From positions 1 through 64,000 of the forward strand of contig NZ_LSRE01000018.1 of assembly GCF_001575205.1 (NCBI RefSeq): a DNA stretch of 64,000 bases, in the 5' to 3' direction. Position numbers and translations under genes: made by a program. How positions within the stretch are numbered: position 1 is the stretch's first letter; every line of letters begins with the position of its first letter. Positions 9,343 to 17,622 of the stretch are shown one piece after another. The stretch is from Tsukamurella pseudospumae. GTDB lineage: Bacteria; Actinomycetota; Actinomycetes; Mycobacteriales; Mycobacteriaceae. The notes beneath the pieces were generated by a model that saw only the letters and a list, made by a program, of their open reading frames with translations, ran no database searches and had not been told where the DNA came from.

Positions 9343-9984
9343 TCAGAGCGCGTCCACGACCTCCAGGATCGCCGACGGCTCGGTGCGGGTCGTGTAATCG
9401 GGGTGCACGTCGATCCAGCGGATGGTGCCTCCGGCGTCGACGACGAGCACCGTCGGATAGGGGAGGCGGGTGGTGCCGTCGGCGTTGGCCGCGGTCACGT
9501 CGAGACCGAGTTCCAGCTGGGCCGCGCGGGCGTCGTCGGAAGGTGCGGTGACGATGCCGAGTGCATCGGCGATCGCCAGGCCCGGGTCGGACAGCACCGC
9601 GAAGGTGAGCTCGTTCTTCTCGGCGGCCGACAGCGAACCGTCGGGCTTCTGCGGACTGATCGCGACGAGCTCGACGCCCCGTGCGGCGAGGGCCGGCGCG
9701 AGTTCGGCCTGGTAGGTGTGCAGGGTGAGGTTGCAGTAGGGGCACCACGCGCCGCGGTAGAAGACGATCACGGCCGGCCTGCCCCCGAGCACCGCGCGCA
9801 GCGTGGTGGGGGTGCCGTACGGGTCGAGGACGGCACCGTCGGGCAGTGGGGTGCCGGGGCTCGCGACGCCGGTGGGCGCGGTCCCGGACAGGGAGCGCTG
9901 TTCGGCGGCGAAGATCTCGGCGGGCCCGCCCGCGGCGGCGGCCCGCGACTTCTGGGCGGTCAGTGCATCGTCCAAGGTGCTCAT
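9343..9984 (-). CDS. Peroxiredoxin-like AhpC/TSA-family thiol oxidoreductase
   Basis: The product is 213 aa with a thioredoxin fold of the AhpC/TSA type. It is cytosolic (no signal peptide) and expected to reduce peroxides through its cysteines. The active-site segment is VIVFYRGAWCPYCNLTLH (about residues 91-108), in which WCPYC gives a CxxC pair. VELVAISPQKPD and the cis-Pro-like LPYPTVLVVDAGG follow, as in bacterioferritin-comigratory and AhpE relatives. A short helical N-terminal extension of about 45 residues precedes the fold. The gene is transcribed alone from a leaderless promoter with TACCGT six bases before the ATG. Confidence 0.8.
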   Translation of the reverse strand: MSTLDDALTAQKSRAAAAGGPAEIFAAEQRSLSGTAPTGVASPGTPLPDGAVLDPYGTPTTLRAVLGGRPAVIVFYRGAWCPYCNLTLHTYQAELAPALAARGVELVAISPQKPDGSLSAAEKNELTFAVLSDPGLAIADALGIVTAPSDDARAAQLELGLDVTAANADGTTRLPYPTVLVVDAGGTIRWIDVHPDYTTRTEPSAILEVVDAL

Positions 9985-9990
9985 GCCTCC

Positions 9991-9996
9991 ACGGTA
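9991..9996 (-). promoter_or_regulatory. -10 box of the peroxiredoxin gene (leaderless)
   Basis: On the minus strand TACCGT is followed by six bases (ggaggc) and the ATG at 9984. Transcription should therefore start at or within a base or two of the start codon. The ggagg in the spacer would be too close to serve as a ribosome site. Confidence 0.6.
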
Positions 9997-10070
9997 GGCA
10001 GCCCGAAGGTACCCCGCCCGCCCCGCGGCCGGGACGTCAGCGAATCGTCACGCGGACGACGTCGATCGGC

Positions 10071-10076
10071 GATAAT
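10071..10076 (+). promoter_or_regulatory. Probable -10 box (GATAAT) for the secreted protein gene at 10123
   Basis: GATAAT matches the actinobacterial -10 consensus at five of six positions. It sits 46 bases before the ATG, giving a leader of about 40 nt that ends in the ribosome site GGAGGTGAG. Confidence 0.45.
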
Positions 10077-10122
10077 CGTCGGCACGTGGGGCGCTGCCCC
10101 ACCCGATGGAGGTGAGCGGACG

Positions 10123-10479
10123 ATGTCGAAGCTGATGAGGGCGATGGCGGCGGGGATCGCGGCGCTGGGGGCCGCGACGCTGGTCCAGGCCCCGGCCCAC
10201 GCGGACGGACGGCTCGATCAGGGCCGGTTCCTGGTGGTCACGAGCAACATGCACGACTTCGTCAAGCCCTTCGGGAACCGCACCACCGACGCGCAGATGC
10301 TCCGGTTCGGGTACCAGGCCTGTGCGGCCCTGGACCGCAACCCCGCGAGCACCGTCGCGGCGACGCAGTCGCTGTACCGCCAGGCGGGCAACCCCGAGTG
10401 GGAGCGCCAGCAGGTGGTGTTCTACGCCGCGCAGTACCTGTGCAACCGGAACTGGGACCGGTACAAGACCTACCCGTGA
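10123..10479 (+). CDS. Small secreted DUF732-like protein
   Basis: The product is 118 aa. A Sec signal peptide is clear: MSKLMRAMAAGIAALGAATL with cleavage after APAHA near residue 28. The mature part has two cysteines and the pattern of mycobacterial DUF732 proteins (a helical core with QACAALDRNPAS and AAQYLCNRNW). The role of these proteins is unknown; they are exported and small. ATG 10123 is preceded by GGAGGTGAGCGG, a strong ribosome site. The gene converges on the next one with seven bases between the stops. Confidence 0.7.
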   Translation: MSKLMRAMAAGIAALGAATLVQAPAHADGRLDQGRFLVVTSNMHDFVKPFGNRTTDAQMLRFGYQACAALDRNPASTVAATQSLYRQAGNPEWERQQVVFYAAQYLCNRNWDRYKTYP

Positions 10480-10486
10480 CGGTGGA

Positions 10487-11377
10487 TCAGCGGGCCAGGT
10501 AGCGGGCGAAGGTCCACGCGTACACCGCGGACTCGACATCGTGATAGGCCGCGGAGAGCGTGGCCTCGACGAGCGCGCGCTCGAGCAGGCGGTCGCGGAG
10601 CGCGGCACCGTCGGGCGGCCCGCTGCCGGCCGTGAGCACGCGCGGCGACGTGCGGGTCAGGCTGAGAGCGTCGGCGAGGGCGTCCTGGTCGAGGAGGAGC
10701 TGGGCGAGCACCTCCTCGGGCACCTGGTGCCCGCCGGACAGGTACCGCCGGGCCTCGGTGCGCGCCTCGTCGACGCCGATCGCGTGCGCCGGGTCGACGG
10801 TGACCCGCTCCAGGTCGCGCAGGAGCGCGCGGGTCTGCCGGGCTGCCGCCTCGGGGTTCATCGCCCGGATCTGTTCGACACGGGCGGGGGAGGCGACGAC
10901 CTCGAACCGGGTGGCGCGCCGCGGCAGGACCGGCCCTGGGTGGCGCTGCCCGACGAGCTTCCAGGGCCCGTTCGGGATGTGATGCGCCCGGCTGGGGTGC
11001 GTGGTGGCGACCGCGCGGATCGTGTAGCCGCCCTCTTCGGCGAACTCGATCAGTTGGCGCACGGGATCGTCGACGGTGGCCCACGCCGCCGCGGTGGGGA
11101 CGTTCCAGAGGACGCGCACGTCGGCCGGCACGACGGTGCCGCGCGGCAGCCATCCGGCGTCCGTGGTGGTGGCCGCGAGGAGTGGCTCGGAGCCGCGGGT
11201 GAGGTAGGCGACGGCCCAGTTCAGCCCCGACTCGGGGAGGTGCGGGCCACTGCGCAACGAGCCGAGGATCGATGCGACGACGGCGCGGACCTGTTGGATC
11301 TCAGGGGTTTCCGACGCGGGAACGCCGTGTGCCTGCGGGCGGCCGACGGGGATGGGGACGAGCAGCGGAAGGTCGAT
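10487..11377 (-). CDS. Conserved actinobacterial protein of unknown function, apparent ATC start
   Basis: The product is about 296 aa if translation starts at ATC 11375-11377. The frame is open back to a stop near 11415 and holds no ATG or GTG; the only TTG is at 11257, inside the homologous-looking region. The ATC is preceded by a perfect AGGAGG (11383-11388) at five bases, and a TAGGAT -10 box lies at 11414-11419. The protein has a hydrophobic N-terminus (IDLPLLVPIPVGRP), a central part with WLPRGTVVPADVRVLWNVP and a helical C-terminal half. It recalls mycobacterial DUF5631/DUF5632 proteins linked to type VII secretion, but I hold that weakly. No catalytic motif is visible. Confidence 0.6.
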   Translation of the reverse strand: MDLPLLVPIPVGRPQAHGVPASETPEIQQVRAVVASILGSLRSGPHLPESGLNWAVAYLTRGSEPLLAATTTDAGWLPRGTVVPADVRVLWNVPTAAAWATVDDPVRQLIEFAEEGGYTIRAVATTHPSRAHHIPNGPWKLVGQRHPGPVLPRRATRFEVVASPARVEQIRAMNPEAAARQTRALLRDLERVTVDPAHAIGVDEARTEARRYLSGGHQVPEEVLAQLLLDQDALADALSLTRTSPRVLTAGSGPPDGAALRDRLLERALVEATLSAAYHDVESAVYAWTFARYLAR

Positions 11378-11454
11378 GAACGCCTCCTCGCGCGACCCGG
11401 ATGTGCAATGGCAATCCTATCCGATGTCCCGACGGCCGCCGCGGGCACTCGTCG

Positions 11455-11613
11455 CTATCCGCTCTTGCGGCGGAACTGCTGCTGGTGGCTTTCGGAGCCG
11501 TGGGGCGCCTGGCCCTTCGCCGAGCCGTCCAGATGGGCGGAGCCCTTGCGGTTGGCGGCGTTCTTCTTCTCCAGCGCTTCCTTGAACTTGTCGGCGACAC
11601 CGTCGGCGGTCAT
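11455..11613 (-). CDS. DUF5302-like small basic protein
   Basis: The product is 52 aa: a helical N-terminal half (DKFKEALEKKNAANRKG) followed by a Gly/His-rich stretch and the C-terminal signature HQQQFRRKSG. This pattern matches DUF5302, a small soluble family of actinobacteria with no known function. ATG 11613 has AGGAGA six bases upstream. The gene stands alone between the preceding minus-strand gene and a divergent dehydrogenase. Confidence 0.75.
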   Translation of the reverse strand: MTADGVADKFKEALEKKNAANRKGSAHLDGSAKGQAPHGSESHQQQFRRKSG

Positions 11614-11694
11614 GCTGTCTCCTCTCGTCGGGTGACCACCACCCTAATCCGGACGAATCGACGGGGCATCCGGATTACCGGGCCGGCGCGGCGC

Positions 11695-11700
11695 TACCGT
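11695..11700 (+). promoter_or_regulatory. -10 box of the SDR gene (leaderless)
   Basis: TACCGT is followed by gggtac and the ATG at 11707, a six-base spacing that puts the transcription start at the start codon. Confidence 0.6.
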
Positions 11701-11706
11701 GGGTAC

Positions 11707-12516
11707 ATGGGTACGTACGTTGTCACCGGTTCGGCATCCGGAATAGGTGCCGCCACCGCGGATCGCCTGCACGCTGCGGGGCACGGGGTGATCGGCGTCG
11801 ACCGGGCGGGCGCGGACGTCGAGGCGGACCTCGGGTCGCCGGGCGGACGGTTCGAGGCGGTCGCCCGGATCGGGGAGCTGGTCGGGAGCGGCGCGGTCGA
11901 CGGTTTCGCCGCCTTCGCCGGGATCGGTCCCGCGGGCGGTCGCCCCGGGTCGTCGCTCGTCGCGGTGAACTACTTCGGCGCCGTCGACCTGCTGGTCGGG
12001 CTGCGTCCGCTGCTGGCCCGCTCCGCAGCGGCGTCCGCCGTCCTGGTCAGCTCGAACTCGACCACCACCCAGCCCGGTTGGCCGATGGAGCTGGCGGAGA
12101 CGTGCCTGCGAGGCGACGAGCACGACGCCTGCGACCTGGCCGACTCGTACGGCGAGTACGGTTCGGTGCTCGCCTATCCCGCGACCAAGGCGGCGCTCGC
12201 CTACTTCGTGCGCACGCACGCCGCCGAGTACATCGCCGACGGGATCCGACTCAACGCCATCGCCCCCGGCATGATCGACACCCCCATGACCCGCGACGTC
12301 GACCCCGACATCGCCGCCGCGATGAAGGCCTTCCTCGAACTGGTCCCCGCCCGTCGCGCGGGGCGGCCGGAGGAGATCGCCGCGCTCACCGACTTCCTCC
12401 TCGGGCCGGACTCGCGCTACGTCGTCGGCTCGGTCATCTTCGCCGACGGTGGCCTCGACGCCCAGCAGCGTCCGCTGGACTGGCCCCGGCCGGCGTCACC
12501 GCCGGACCAGGGCTAG
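11707..12516 (+). CDS. Short-chain dehydrogenase/reductase
   Basis: The product is 269 aa, a Rossmann-fold NAD(P)(H) oxidoreductase of the classical SDR type. The cofactor loop is VTGSASGIGAATA (residues 5-17) and the catalytic Ser lies in VLVSSNST. The catalytic Tyr and Lys lie in YPATKAALAYF, and the PG motif region is NAIAPGMIDTPMT. VVGSVIFADGG gives the usual SDR end. Sequences of this wording are often annotated as 3-alpha-hydroxysteroid dehydrogenase-like, but the substrate cannot be read from the sequence. The gene abuts the convergent alcohol dehydrogenase with no spare bases. Confidence 0.85.
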   Translation: MGTYVVTGSASGIGAATADRLHAAGHGVIGVDRAGADVEADLGSPGGRFEAVARIGELVGSGAVDGFAAFAGIGPAGGRPGSSLVAVNYFGAVDLLVGLRPLLARSAAASAVLVSSNSTTTQPGWPMELAETCLRGDEHDACDLADSYGEYGSVLAYPATKAALAYFVRTHAAEYIADGIRLNAIAPGMIDTPMTRDVDPDIAAAMKAFLELVPARRAGRPEEIAALTDFLLGPDSRYVVGSVIFADGGLDAQQRPLDWPRPASPPDQG

Positions 12517-13632
12517 TCAGAACCGGATCACCTGGCGGACGGCGGCACCGTCGGCCAGGGAGTCCATGCCCTCGTTGATCTGTTCCAGGGTGATGACGCC
12601 GCTGATCAGCTTCTCCACCGGGAGCTTCCCGGCGCGCCACAGCTCGACGTACCGCGGGATGTCGCGCTGTGGCACGGCGGATCCGAGGTAGCTGCCGACG
12701 ATCGTGCGGGCCTCGGCGGTGAGCACGAGGGGGCTGATCTCGGACCGCGCAGCGGGATTGGGCAGTCCGACGGTGACCGTCCGCCCGCCGACCGCGGTGG
12801 CCGCGACCGCGGATTCGAAGGCGCGAGGGTGTCCGGCGGCCTCGATGACGACCGGTGCTCGCACGCCCGCCTCCACCAATTCCGCAGGGGTGTAGGCGGC
12901 GTCGGCCCCGAGGGCGCGCACCGCGTCGAGCTTGGCGGGCTGCGCGTCGACGCCGATCACGCGGCCGACGGCACCGTCGGACTTGAGGGACAGGGCGGTG
13001 AGGACGGCGGCCATGCCGACCCCACCCAGGCCGATGACGATGACATCATCGCCGCCGGAGGGCATTCCGGCGTTGAGGACCGCGCCGCCGCCGGTGAGCA
13101 CGGCACAGCCGAGGACCGCGGCGATCTCGGGCGGGACGTCGGCGTCCACGCGGGTCACGGAGCGTGCGTCGACCACGGCGTGCGTGGCGAAGCCGGAGAC
13201 GCCCAGGTGATGGTGGACCTCGGCGCCGTCGCGGGAGAGCCGCCGGCCGCCGCCGAGCAGCTCGCCGGCGTTGTTCGCGACACTGCCGGGCGTGCACGGA
13301 AGCTGGCCGTCGGTACGGCAATTGCCGCACTCGCCGCAGCGGGGGAGGAAGGCCATCACGACGCGGTCGCCGACCGCGACTCCGGAAGTACCCTCGCCCA
13401 AGGCTTCCACGATGCCGGCGGCCTCGTGGCCCAGCAGCATGGGCACGGGCCGGACGCGGTTGCCGTCGACCACCGATAGATCGGAGTGGCACAGGCCCGC
13501 GGCTTCGATGCGCACGAGCAGCTCACCGTGGCCGGGCGGCGCGAGCTCCAGCTCGCCGACCGAGATCGGCGACGACTGTGCGTACGGACGCGCGCGCCCG
13601 ATCTCCTCCAGCACGGCTCCGCGGATACGCAT
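12517..13632 (-). CDS. Zinc-dependent alcohol dehydrogenase (MDR family)
   Basis: The product is 371 aa. It is a medium-chain NAD-dependent dehydrogenase oxidising alcohols to aldehydes. Catalytic zinc ligands are in AAGLCHSD and GHEAAG. The structural zinc lobe shows CGECGNC plus a fourth Cys a few residues on. The nucleotide loop is GLGGVGMAAV. The EVHHHLGVSGFATHAVV segment resembles mycobacterial class III and mycothiol-dependent relatives. I start it at ATG 13632, which overlaps the stop of the upstream reductase by one base (TGATG); the longer open frame runs inside that gene. The pair is clearly one operon, so the dehydrogenase may act in the same oxidation pathway as the reductase. Confidence 0.85.
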   Translation of the reverse strand: MRIRGAVLEEIGRARPYAQSSPISVGELELAPPGHGELLVRIEAAGLCHSDLSVVDGNRVRPVPMLLGHEAAGIVEALGEGTSGVAVGDRVVMAFLPRCGECGNCRTDGQLPCTPGSVANNAGELLGGGRRLSRDGAEVHHHLGVSGFATHAVVDARSVTRVDADVPPEIAAVLGCAVLTGGGAVLNAGMPSGGDDVIVIGLGGVGMAAVLTALSLKSDGAVGRVIGVDAQPAKLDAVRALGADAAYTPAELVEAGVRAPVVIEAAGHPRAFESAVAATAVGGRTVTVGLPNPAARSEISPLVLTAEARTIVGSYLGSAVPQRDIPRYVELWRAGKLPVEKLISGVITLEQINEGMDSLADGAAVRQVIRF

Positions 13633-14654
13633 CAGTACTCGACCTCCAACTCCGGCGACGTGGGCTTCGCCTGGCACCCCAGAATGTAGCCGTCCTCGGC
13701 GTCATCGGGGTCCAGACCGTCGGTCACCGCCATCTCGACGGTGCCCTTCGTCAGCTTGCACAGGCAGGTCGCGCACTCGCCCGACTGACACGAGTAGGGC
13801 ACGTCGTGGCCGTTGTTGATGAGTACGTCCACCAGCGATTCGCCCTCGGGCCACGGGACCGTGAAGGTCGCTCCCAGGTTGTACACGGTGACCTGCGGCG
13901 AGTCCGCCGTGACCGCCACCTCGTGGGGCACGATGTCGGCGAACGCGTCGCCGGTGAGCGAGGCGTAGATCTCCTGGTGCACCTGCTCGCGCGGGGTCCC
14001 GATGACCTTGCACGCCTCCTTGCACGCCGCCATGAACTCGTCGCGACCGCACAGGTAGGTGTTGCGCGAGTGGTACGGCGTGAGCAGCGCGGCCAGCATG
14101 TCCGCGTCGGGGATACCGCGCTCGGACTCCATCCACCAGACGACGGTCAGCCGTTCGTGCTCGGCCTCCAGGCGGGCGATCTCCGCGCGGAAGATCGTCG
14201 CCGCCGGATCGGCGTTGGCGTAGAGCAGCGTGATCGGCTGCGTCCCCGCCGTCAGCGCCGCGGACAGGATCGACATGATCGGCGTGATGCCGCTGCCCGC
14301 GGCGAGCAACAGCAGGGGAACGTCGAGGCTCTCCGGGACGAACACGCCCGACGGCGGCAGGACCTCCAGCTCGGAGCCGGTGGTCAGGTTGTCGCACAGC
14401 CAGTTCGAGGCGTATCCGTCGACGGTGCGCTTGACCGTGACGCCGGGCCTGCCGGCGTCGAACGGGGAGGTGTACAGGGAGTAGGACCGGGCCACGGACC
14501 CCGTCAGCTCCGACGGGACGCGGACCGTCACGAACTGCCCCGGCCGGTAGTCCCACTCGACGTCGAAGACGAAGGACTTCGCGAGCTCCGTCTCATCGAT
14601 CACCTCGGCGACGGTGACGATCTGGCTGCGGGTCGAATGGGGGGTGAGGCTCAT
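13632..14654 (-). CDS. Ferredoxin-NADP reductase with [2Fe-2S] domain, KshB/HmpA-like
   Basis: The product is 340 aa, an electron-transfer subunit passing electrons from NAD(P)H through FAD to a plant-type ferredoxin domain and on to an oxygenase. Domain order is an FAD-binding barrel (ARSYSLYTSP), an NAD-binding domain (LLLAAGSGITPIMSIL) and a C-terminal [2Fe-2S] domain with CQSGECATC and a last ligand in GYILGCQAKP. This architecture fits KshB, the reductase of 3-ketosteroid 9-alpha-hydroxylase, and also phenylacetyl-CoA and alkane monooxygenase reductases. No oxygenase subunit lies beside it, so the partner is elsewhere. It is expressed from a leaderless promoter. Confidence 0.8.
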   Translation of the reverse strand: MSLTPHSTRSQIVTVAEVIDETELAKSFVFDVEWDYRPGQFVTVRVPSELTGSVARSYSLYTSPFDAGRPGVTVKRTVDGYASNWLCDNLTTGSELEVLPPSGVFVPESLDVPLLLLAAGSGITPIMSILSAALTAGTQPITLLYANADPAATIFRAEIARLEAEHERLTVVWWMESERGIPDADMLAALLTPYHSRNTYLCGRDEFMAACKEACKVIGTPREQVHQEIYASLTGDAFADIVPHEVAVTADSPQVTVYNLGATFTVPWPEGESLVDVLINNGHDVPYSCQSGECATCLCKLTKGTVEMAVTDGLDPDDAEDGYILGCQAKPTSPELEVEY

Positions 14655-14660
14655 GCGTCC

Positions 14661-14666
14661 AGGTTA
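14661..14666 (-). promoter_or_regulatory. -10 box of the reductase-dehydrogenase operon (leaderless)
   Basis: The minus strand reads TAACCT, then six bases (ggacgc), then the ATG at 14654. Confidence 0.6.
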
Positions 14667-14676
14667 TCGGCCCGAC

Positions 14677-14719
14677 GTGTGGCGGATTCTGCCCGCCCAG
14701 CGGGCACTATCCGCCACAC
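14677..14719 (-). terminator. Nested hairpin overlapping the stop of the ABC1 kinase gene
   Basis: Outer arms GTGTGGCGGAT and ATCCGCCACAC pair over 11 bp. After a 3/3 internal loop, GCCCGC pairs with GCGGGC around a three-base loop. The stop codon of the upstream minus-strand gene (14707-14709) lies inside the hairpin. It probably ends that transcript before the reductase operon starts. There is no T run. Confidence 0.55.
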
Positions 14720-16059
14720 CGCGCGAGCCAGGCGGCGTGCTCGCGGCCGAGGTCGGTGGACGGGGGGTCGCCGTGGATCCACTCACGGCAGATGCCGTGC
14801 CAGTCGGCGGTGGCCTCGAGGCCGCCGATCATGCCGAAGGTGAGCAGCTCCGCCCGTCGGGAGAAGGTGTGCGCGGCAGGTAGGCGCAGCGGGGGATCGG
14901 CCTCGGGCGGCGAGGTCGCGACCGCGACGGCCCGCTTGACCTCGGCGGGCGTGATCGTCGCCGGTCCCGGCCGCAGGTGCCACGGCGCCGACAGCCGGAA
15001 GTAGCGCAGCAACGTGTCGGCGCCGGGCCCGTCGCCGCGGAGGGCTCCGGCGGCGCGCAGCAGGGCGACGAGGTCGTCGCCGCGGTCGGCGACGGCGGCG
15101 CGGAAGCACTCCCGCTCGAACGCGGCCGACTCCGGGCCGAGCGTCTTGTAGAGCCCGTAGTCGAGGAAGGCGAGCCGTCCGTCGTCGCAGGCCAGGACGT
15201 TGCCGGCGTGCGGGTCGCCGCAGAACTCGCCGTCGCGGAAGACGCCGCCCACGTAGAACCGGTGCAGGATCTCCCCGGCGCGGTCGCGCACCTCGCGCGG
15301 CGCCGACTCCAGCGTGCCGAACCGCGCACCGTCGACGAACTCGGTGACCAGGACGCGCGGCCCGGACAGCTCCGGCAGCGGCGCGGGCACCCGGATGAAC
15401 GGGTGGCCGGCGTACCGTCGGGCCACGCCGAACTGCGCGCGGCACTCGCCCGGGTAGTCGAGCTCGGCGAGGATGGTTTCGCTGATCTCGGCGAGTACGG
15501 CCTCGGTCCGGACGGCGGAGGCGCGGCGGCCCCGCCACACGGTGAGCAGCAGAGCGAGGTTCTTGAGGTCGGCGCGGATCGCGCCGTCGACGCCCGGGTA
15601 CTGGACCTTGATCGCCACCGCGCGACCGTCGGCGGTGATGCCGCGGTGCACCTGGCCGATGGAGGCGGCGGCGATCGGCTCGGGATCGATGTCGGCGAAG
15701 GCGCCCCGCGGACAGTCCGCCTCGATCACGGGCAGGACCTCGGAGAACGCGGCGCCCGGCGCGCGATCGGTGAGCGCCGTCAGCTTCTCCTGGAAGGCCG
15801 GCAGGGCGTGCTCGGGCACCAGCCCCAGGTCGACGGTGGCCAGCGCCTGCCCGACCTTCATCGCCGCGCCGCGCATCGACCCCAGCACGGCGACGAGGCG
15901 GTCCGCGGCGCGCAGCGCGGCCTGCTCCTCGGCGGCGGTGCGCTCCTCGGGGGTCCGTGCGCGGGCCCGGGCGACGGTGCGGTCGACGGCCTGGCGGGCC
16001 ACGGCTCCGCCCAGCTTCGCGCCCCGTCGTAAGCGGGTGGACGGATCGTCCTGGGTCAT
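14707..16059 (-). CDS. ABC1/AarF (UbiB-type) atypical kinase
   Basis: The product is 450 aa, of the ABC1/ADCK family of protein-kinase-like ATPases that in other bacteria support quinone or lipid metabolism. The signature KxGQ motif is in GAAMKVGQALA (about residues 64-74). AAASIGQVHRG is the Ala-rich nucleotide loop and VAIKVQYPG carries the invariant Lys. FCGDPHAGNVL is the catalytic loop and FLDYGLYK the DFG equivalent. All expected residues are present. No membrane segments are obvious. Its promoter is leaderless and faces the monooxygenase gene across a palindromic operator, so the two may be co-regulated. Confidence 0.85.
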   Translation of the reverse strand: MTQDDPSTRLRRGAKLGGAVARQAVDRTVARARARTPEERTAAEEQAALRAADRLVAVLGSMRGAAMKVGQALATVDLGLVPEHALPAFQEKLTALTDRAPGAAFSEVLPVIEADCPRGAFADIDPEPIAAASIGQVHRGITADGRAVAIKVQYPGVDGAIRADLKNLALLLTVWRGRRASAVRTEAVLAEISETILAELDYPGECRAQFGVARRYAGHPFIRVPAPLPELSGPRVLVTEFVDGARFGTLESAPREVRDRAGEILHRFYVGGVFRDGEFCGDPHAGNVLACDDGRLAFLDYGLYKTLGPESAAFERECFRAAVADRGDDLVALLRAAGALRGDGPGADTLLRYFRLSAPWHLRPGPATITPAEVKRAVAVATSPPEADPPLRLPAAHTFSRRAELLTFGMIGGLEATADWHGICREWIHGDPPSTDLGREHAAWLARCGG

Positions 16060-16065
16060 GGAATC

Positions 16066-16071
16066 AGGGTA
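16066..16071 (-). promoter_or_regulatory. -10 box of the ABC1 kinase gene (leaderless)
   Basis: The minus strand reads TACCCT, then gattcc (six bases), then the ATG at 16059. It lies five bases from the palindrome at 16077. Confidence 0.6.
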
Positions 16072-16076
16072 TCGGT

Positions 16077-16092
16077 CCTACATCGGTGTAGG
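16077..16092. promoter_or_regulatory. Palindromic operator between divergent kinase and monooxygenase genes
   Basis: CCTACA tcgg TGTAGG is a perfect 6+4+6 inverted repeat of the size bound by TetR-family repressors. The right arm overlaps a TAGGTT -10 box (16089-16094) reading toward the monooxygenase. The left arm is five bases from the -10 box of the kinase gene. No regulator gene is adjacent. Confidence 0.5.
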
Positions 16093-16134
16093 TTTGCGAT
16101 GGAACTGACGTTTCGTTCACCGAAAGGGGCGGGC

Positions 16135-17622
16135 ATGGCACACGACGTGATCATCGTCGGGGCGGGATTCGGCGGCATGGGGGCCGCGATCGAGCTGCTG
16201 GGTCGCGGCATCGACGATCTCCTGATCCTCGAACGCGAGGACGACCTGGGCGGGACGTGGCACGTCAACCACTACCCGGGGCTCGCGGTGGACATCGCGT
16301 CGGTGACCTACTCGTACTCCTTCGAGCCGAACCCGGGCTGGTCGCGGCTCTACGCGCCGGGCTCGGAGCTCAAGGCGTACGCGAGCCGGGTGGCCGACAA
16401 GTACGGCCTGCGGCCGCTCATGCGCTTCGGCGTCGACGTGCGGGGCGCCCGGTGGGACGCTCGGGCCGCCGAGTGGGAGGTCACGGTGGTGCGCGACGGC
16501 GGGCTCGAGCAGAAGCTGCGCACCCGCTACCTGATCACCGCCACCGGCTTCCTCAGCCAGCCGAAGCTGCCCGACATCGAGGGCGTCGAGGACTTCGCCG
16601 GCACCGTCGTCCACAGCGCGCAGTGGGACGACGACGTGCCGCTCGCCGGTCGGCGGATCGGCGTCATCGGCACCGGCGCGACCGGCGTGCAGCTCGTGCC
16701 GGAGCTCGCCAAGGTCGCCGGGCACCTGACGGTGTTCCAGCGGACGCCGATCTGGGTGGTGCCGAAGGTCGACTTCCCGGTGCCCGGCCCCGTCAAGGCG
16801 CTGTTCCGGCGGCTGCCGGTCACGCAACGCGCTGCGCGCCTGGCGAACTCGAGTGCGCTCGAGGTGCTCAACTCTGTCGGCGTGCTGAACTACCAGTACG
16901 GGCACCGGTTCAACGACATCGCCGCGCTGCTGGCCAAGGCGCACATGTTCGCCCAGGTCCGCGACCCGAGGACGCGGGCGGCGCTCACCCCGTCGTATTC
17001 CTTCGGCTGCAAGCGGCCCACCTTCTCCAACAGCTACTTCCCGACCTTCTCCCGGCAGAACGTCACGCTCGAGGCCTCGTCGATCGCACGGGTGCTGCCG
17101 CACGGTATCGAGATGACGGACGGCACCGTCCACGAGCTGGACGTGCTCGTGCTCGCCACCGGGTTCTCGCTGTGGGAGAAGAACTTCCCCGCGATCGACG
17201 TGACCGGCAGGGACGGACGCAACCTCGGTGAGTTCTGGCGCGAGGGACGGTTCCAGGCCTACGAGGGCATGGCCGTGCCGAAGTTCCCCAACTTCTTCAG
17301 CCTGCACAGCCCCTACAGCTACACCGGGCTGTCGTACTTCTGGACCATCGAGGCGCAGATGGTGCACCTGCGGCGCGTCTTCGACGAGATCGACCGGCGT
17401 TCGGCCCGCACCGTCGAGGTCACCGAGCAGGCCAATGCGCGGTTCCTGGAGACCATGAGCCACCGGCTGGAAAGGTCGGTGTTCCAACGCGGTTCGTGTG
17501 CGGGGAGCCGCAGCTACTACTTCGACCCGCACGGCGAGGCCACGCTGCTGCGCCCCAGCTCCGTGATCGGCGCCCGCCGCGACGCCCGGACCTTCCCGAT
17601 CGAGGACTACGCGTTCAGCTGA
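16135..17622 (+). CDS. Flavin-containing (Baeyer-Villiger-type) monooxygenase
   Basis: The product is 495 aa. It carries FAD in the N-terminal Rossmann motif VIIVGAGFGGMGAAIEL and binds NADPH in the second, IGVIGTGATGVQLVPEL. Between them lies GGTWHVNHYPG, and downstream of the second is DVLVLATGFS, the ATG-containing motif of the class. Members insert oxygen into ketones or hydroxylate cyclic substrates. The substrate is unknown here, but the surrounding lipid and steroid-type enzymes fit hydrophobic ketones. I start it at ATG 16135, which has a GAAAGGGG ribosome site; ATG 16099 lies only four bases after the -10 box and adds 12 non-conserved residues. The end overlaps the convergent hydrolase by 16 bp. 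Confidence 0.85.
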   Translation: MAHDVIIVGAGFGGMGAAIELLGRGIDDLLILEREDDLGGTWHVNHYPGLAVDIASVTYSYSFEPNPGWSRLYAPGSELKAYASRVADKYGLRPLMRFGVDVRGARWDARAAEWEVTVVRDGGLEQKLRTRYLITATGFLSQPKLPDIEGVEDFAGTVVHSAQWDDDVPLAGRRIGVIGTGATGVQLVPELAKVAGHLTVFQRTPIWVVPKVDFPVPGPVKALFRRLPVTQRAARLANSSALEVLNSVGVLNYQYGHRFNDIAALLAKAHMFAQVRDPRTRAALTPSYSFGCKRPTFSNSYFPTFSRQNVTLEASSIARVLPHGIEMTDGTVHELDVLVLATGFSLWEKNFPAIDVTGRDGRNLGEFWREGRFQAYEGMAVPKFPNFFSLHSPYSYTGLSYFWTIEAQMVHLRRVFDEIDRRSARTVEVTEQANARFLETMSHRLERSVFQRGSCAGSRSYYFDPHGEATLLRPSSVIGARRDARTFPIEDYAFS

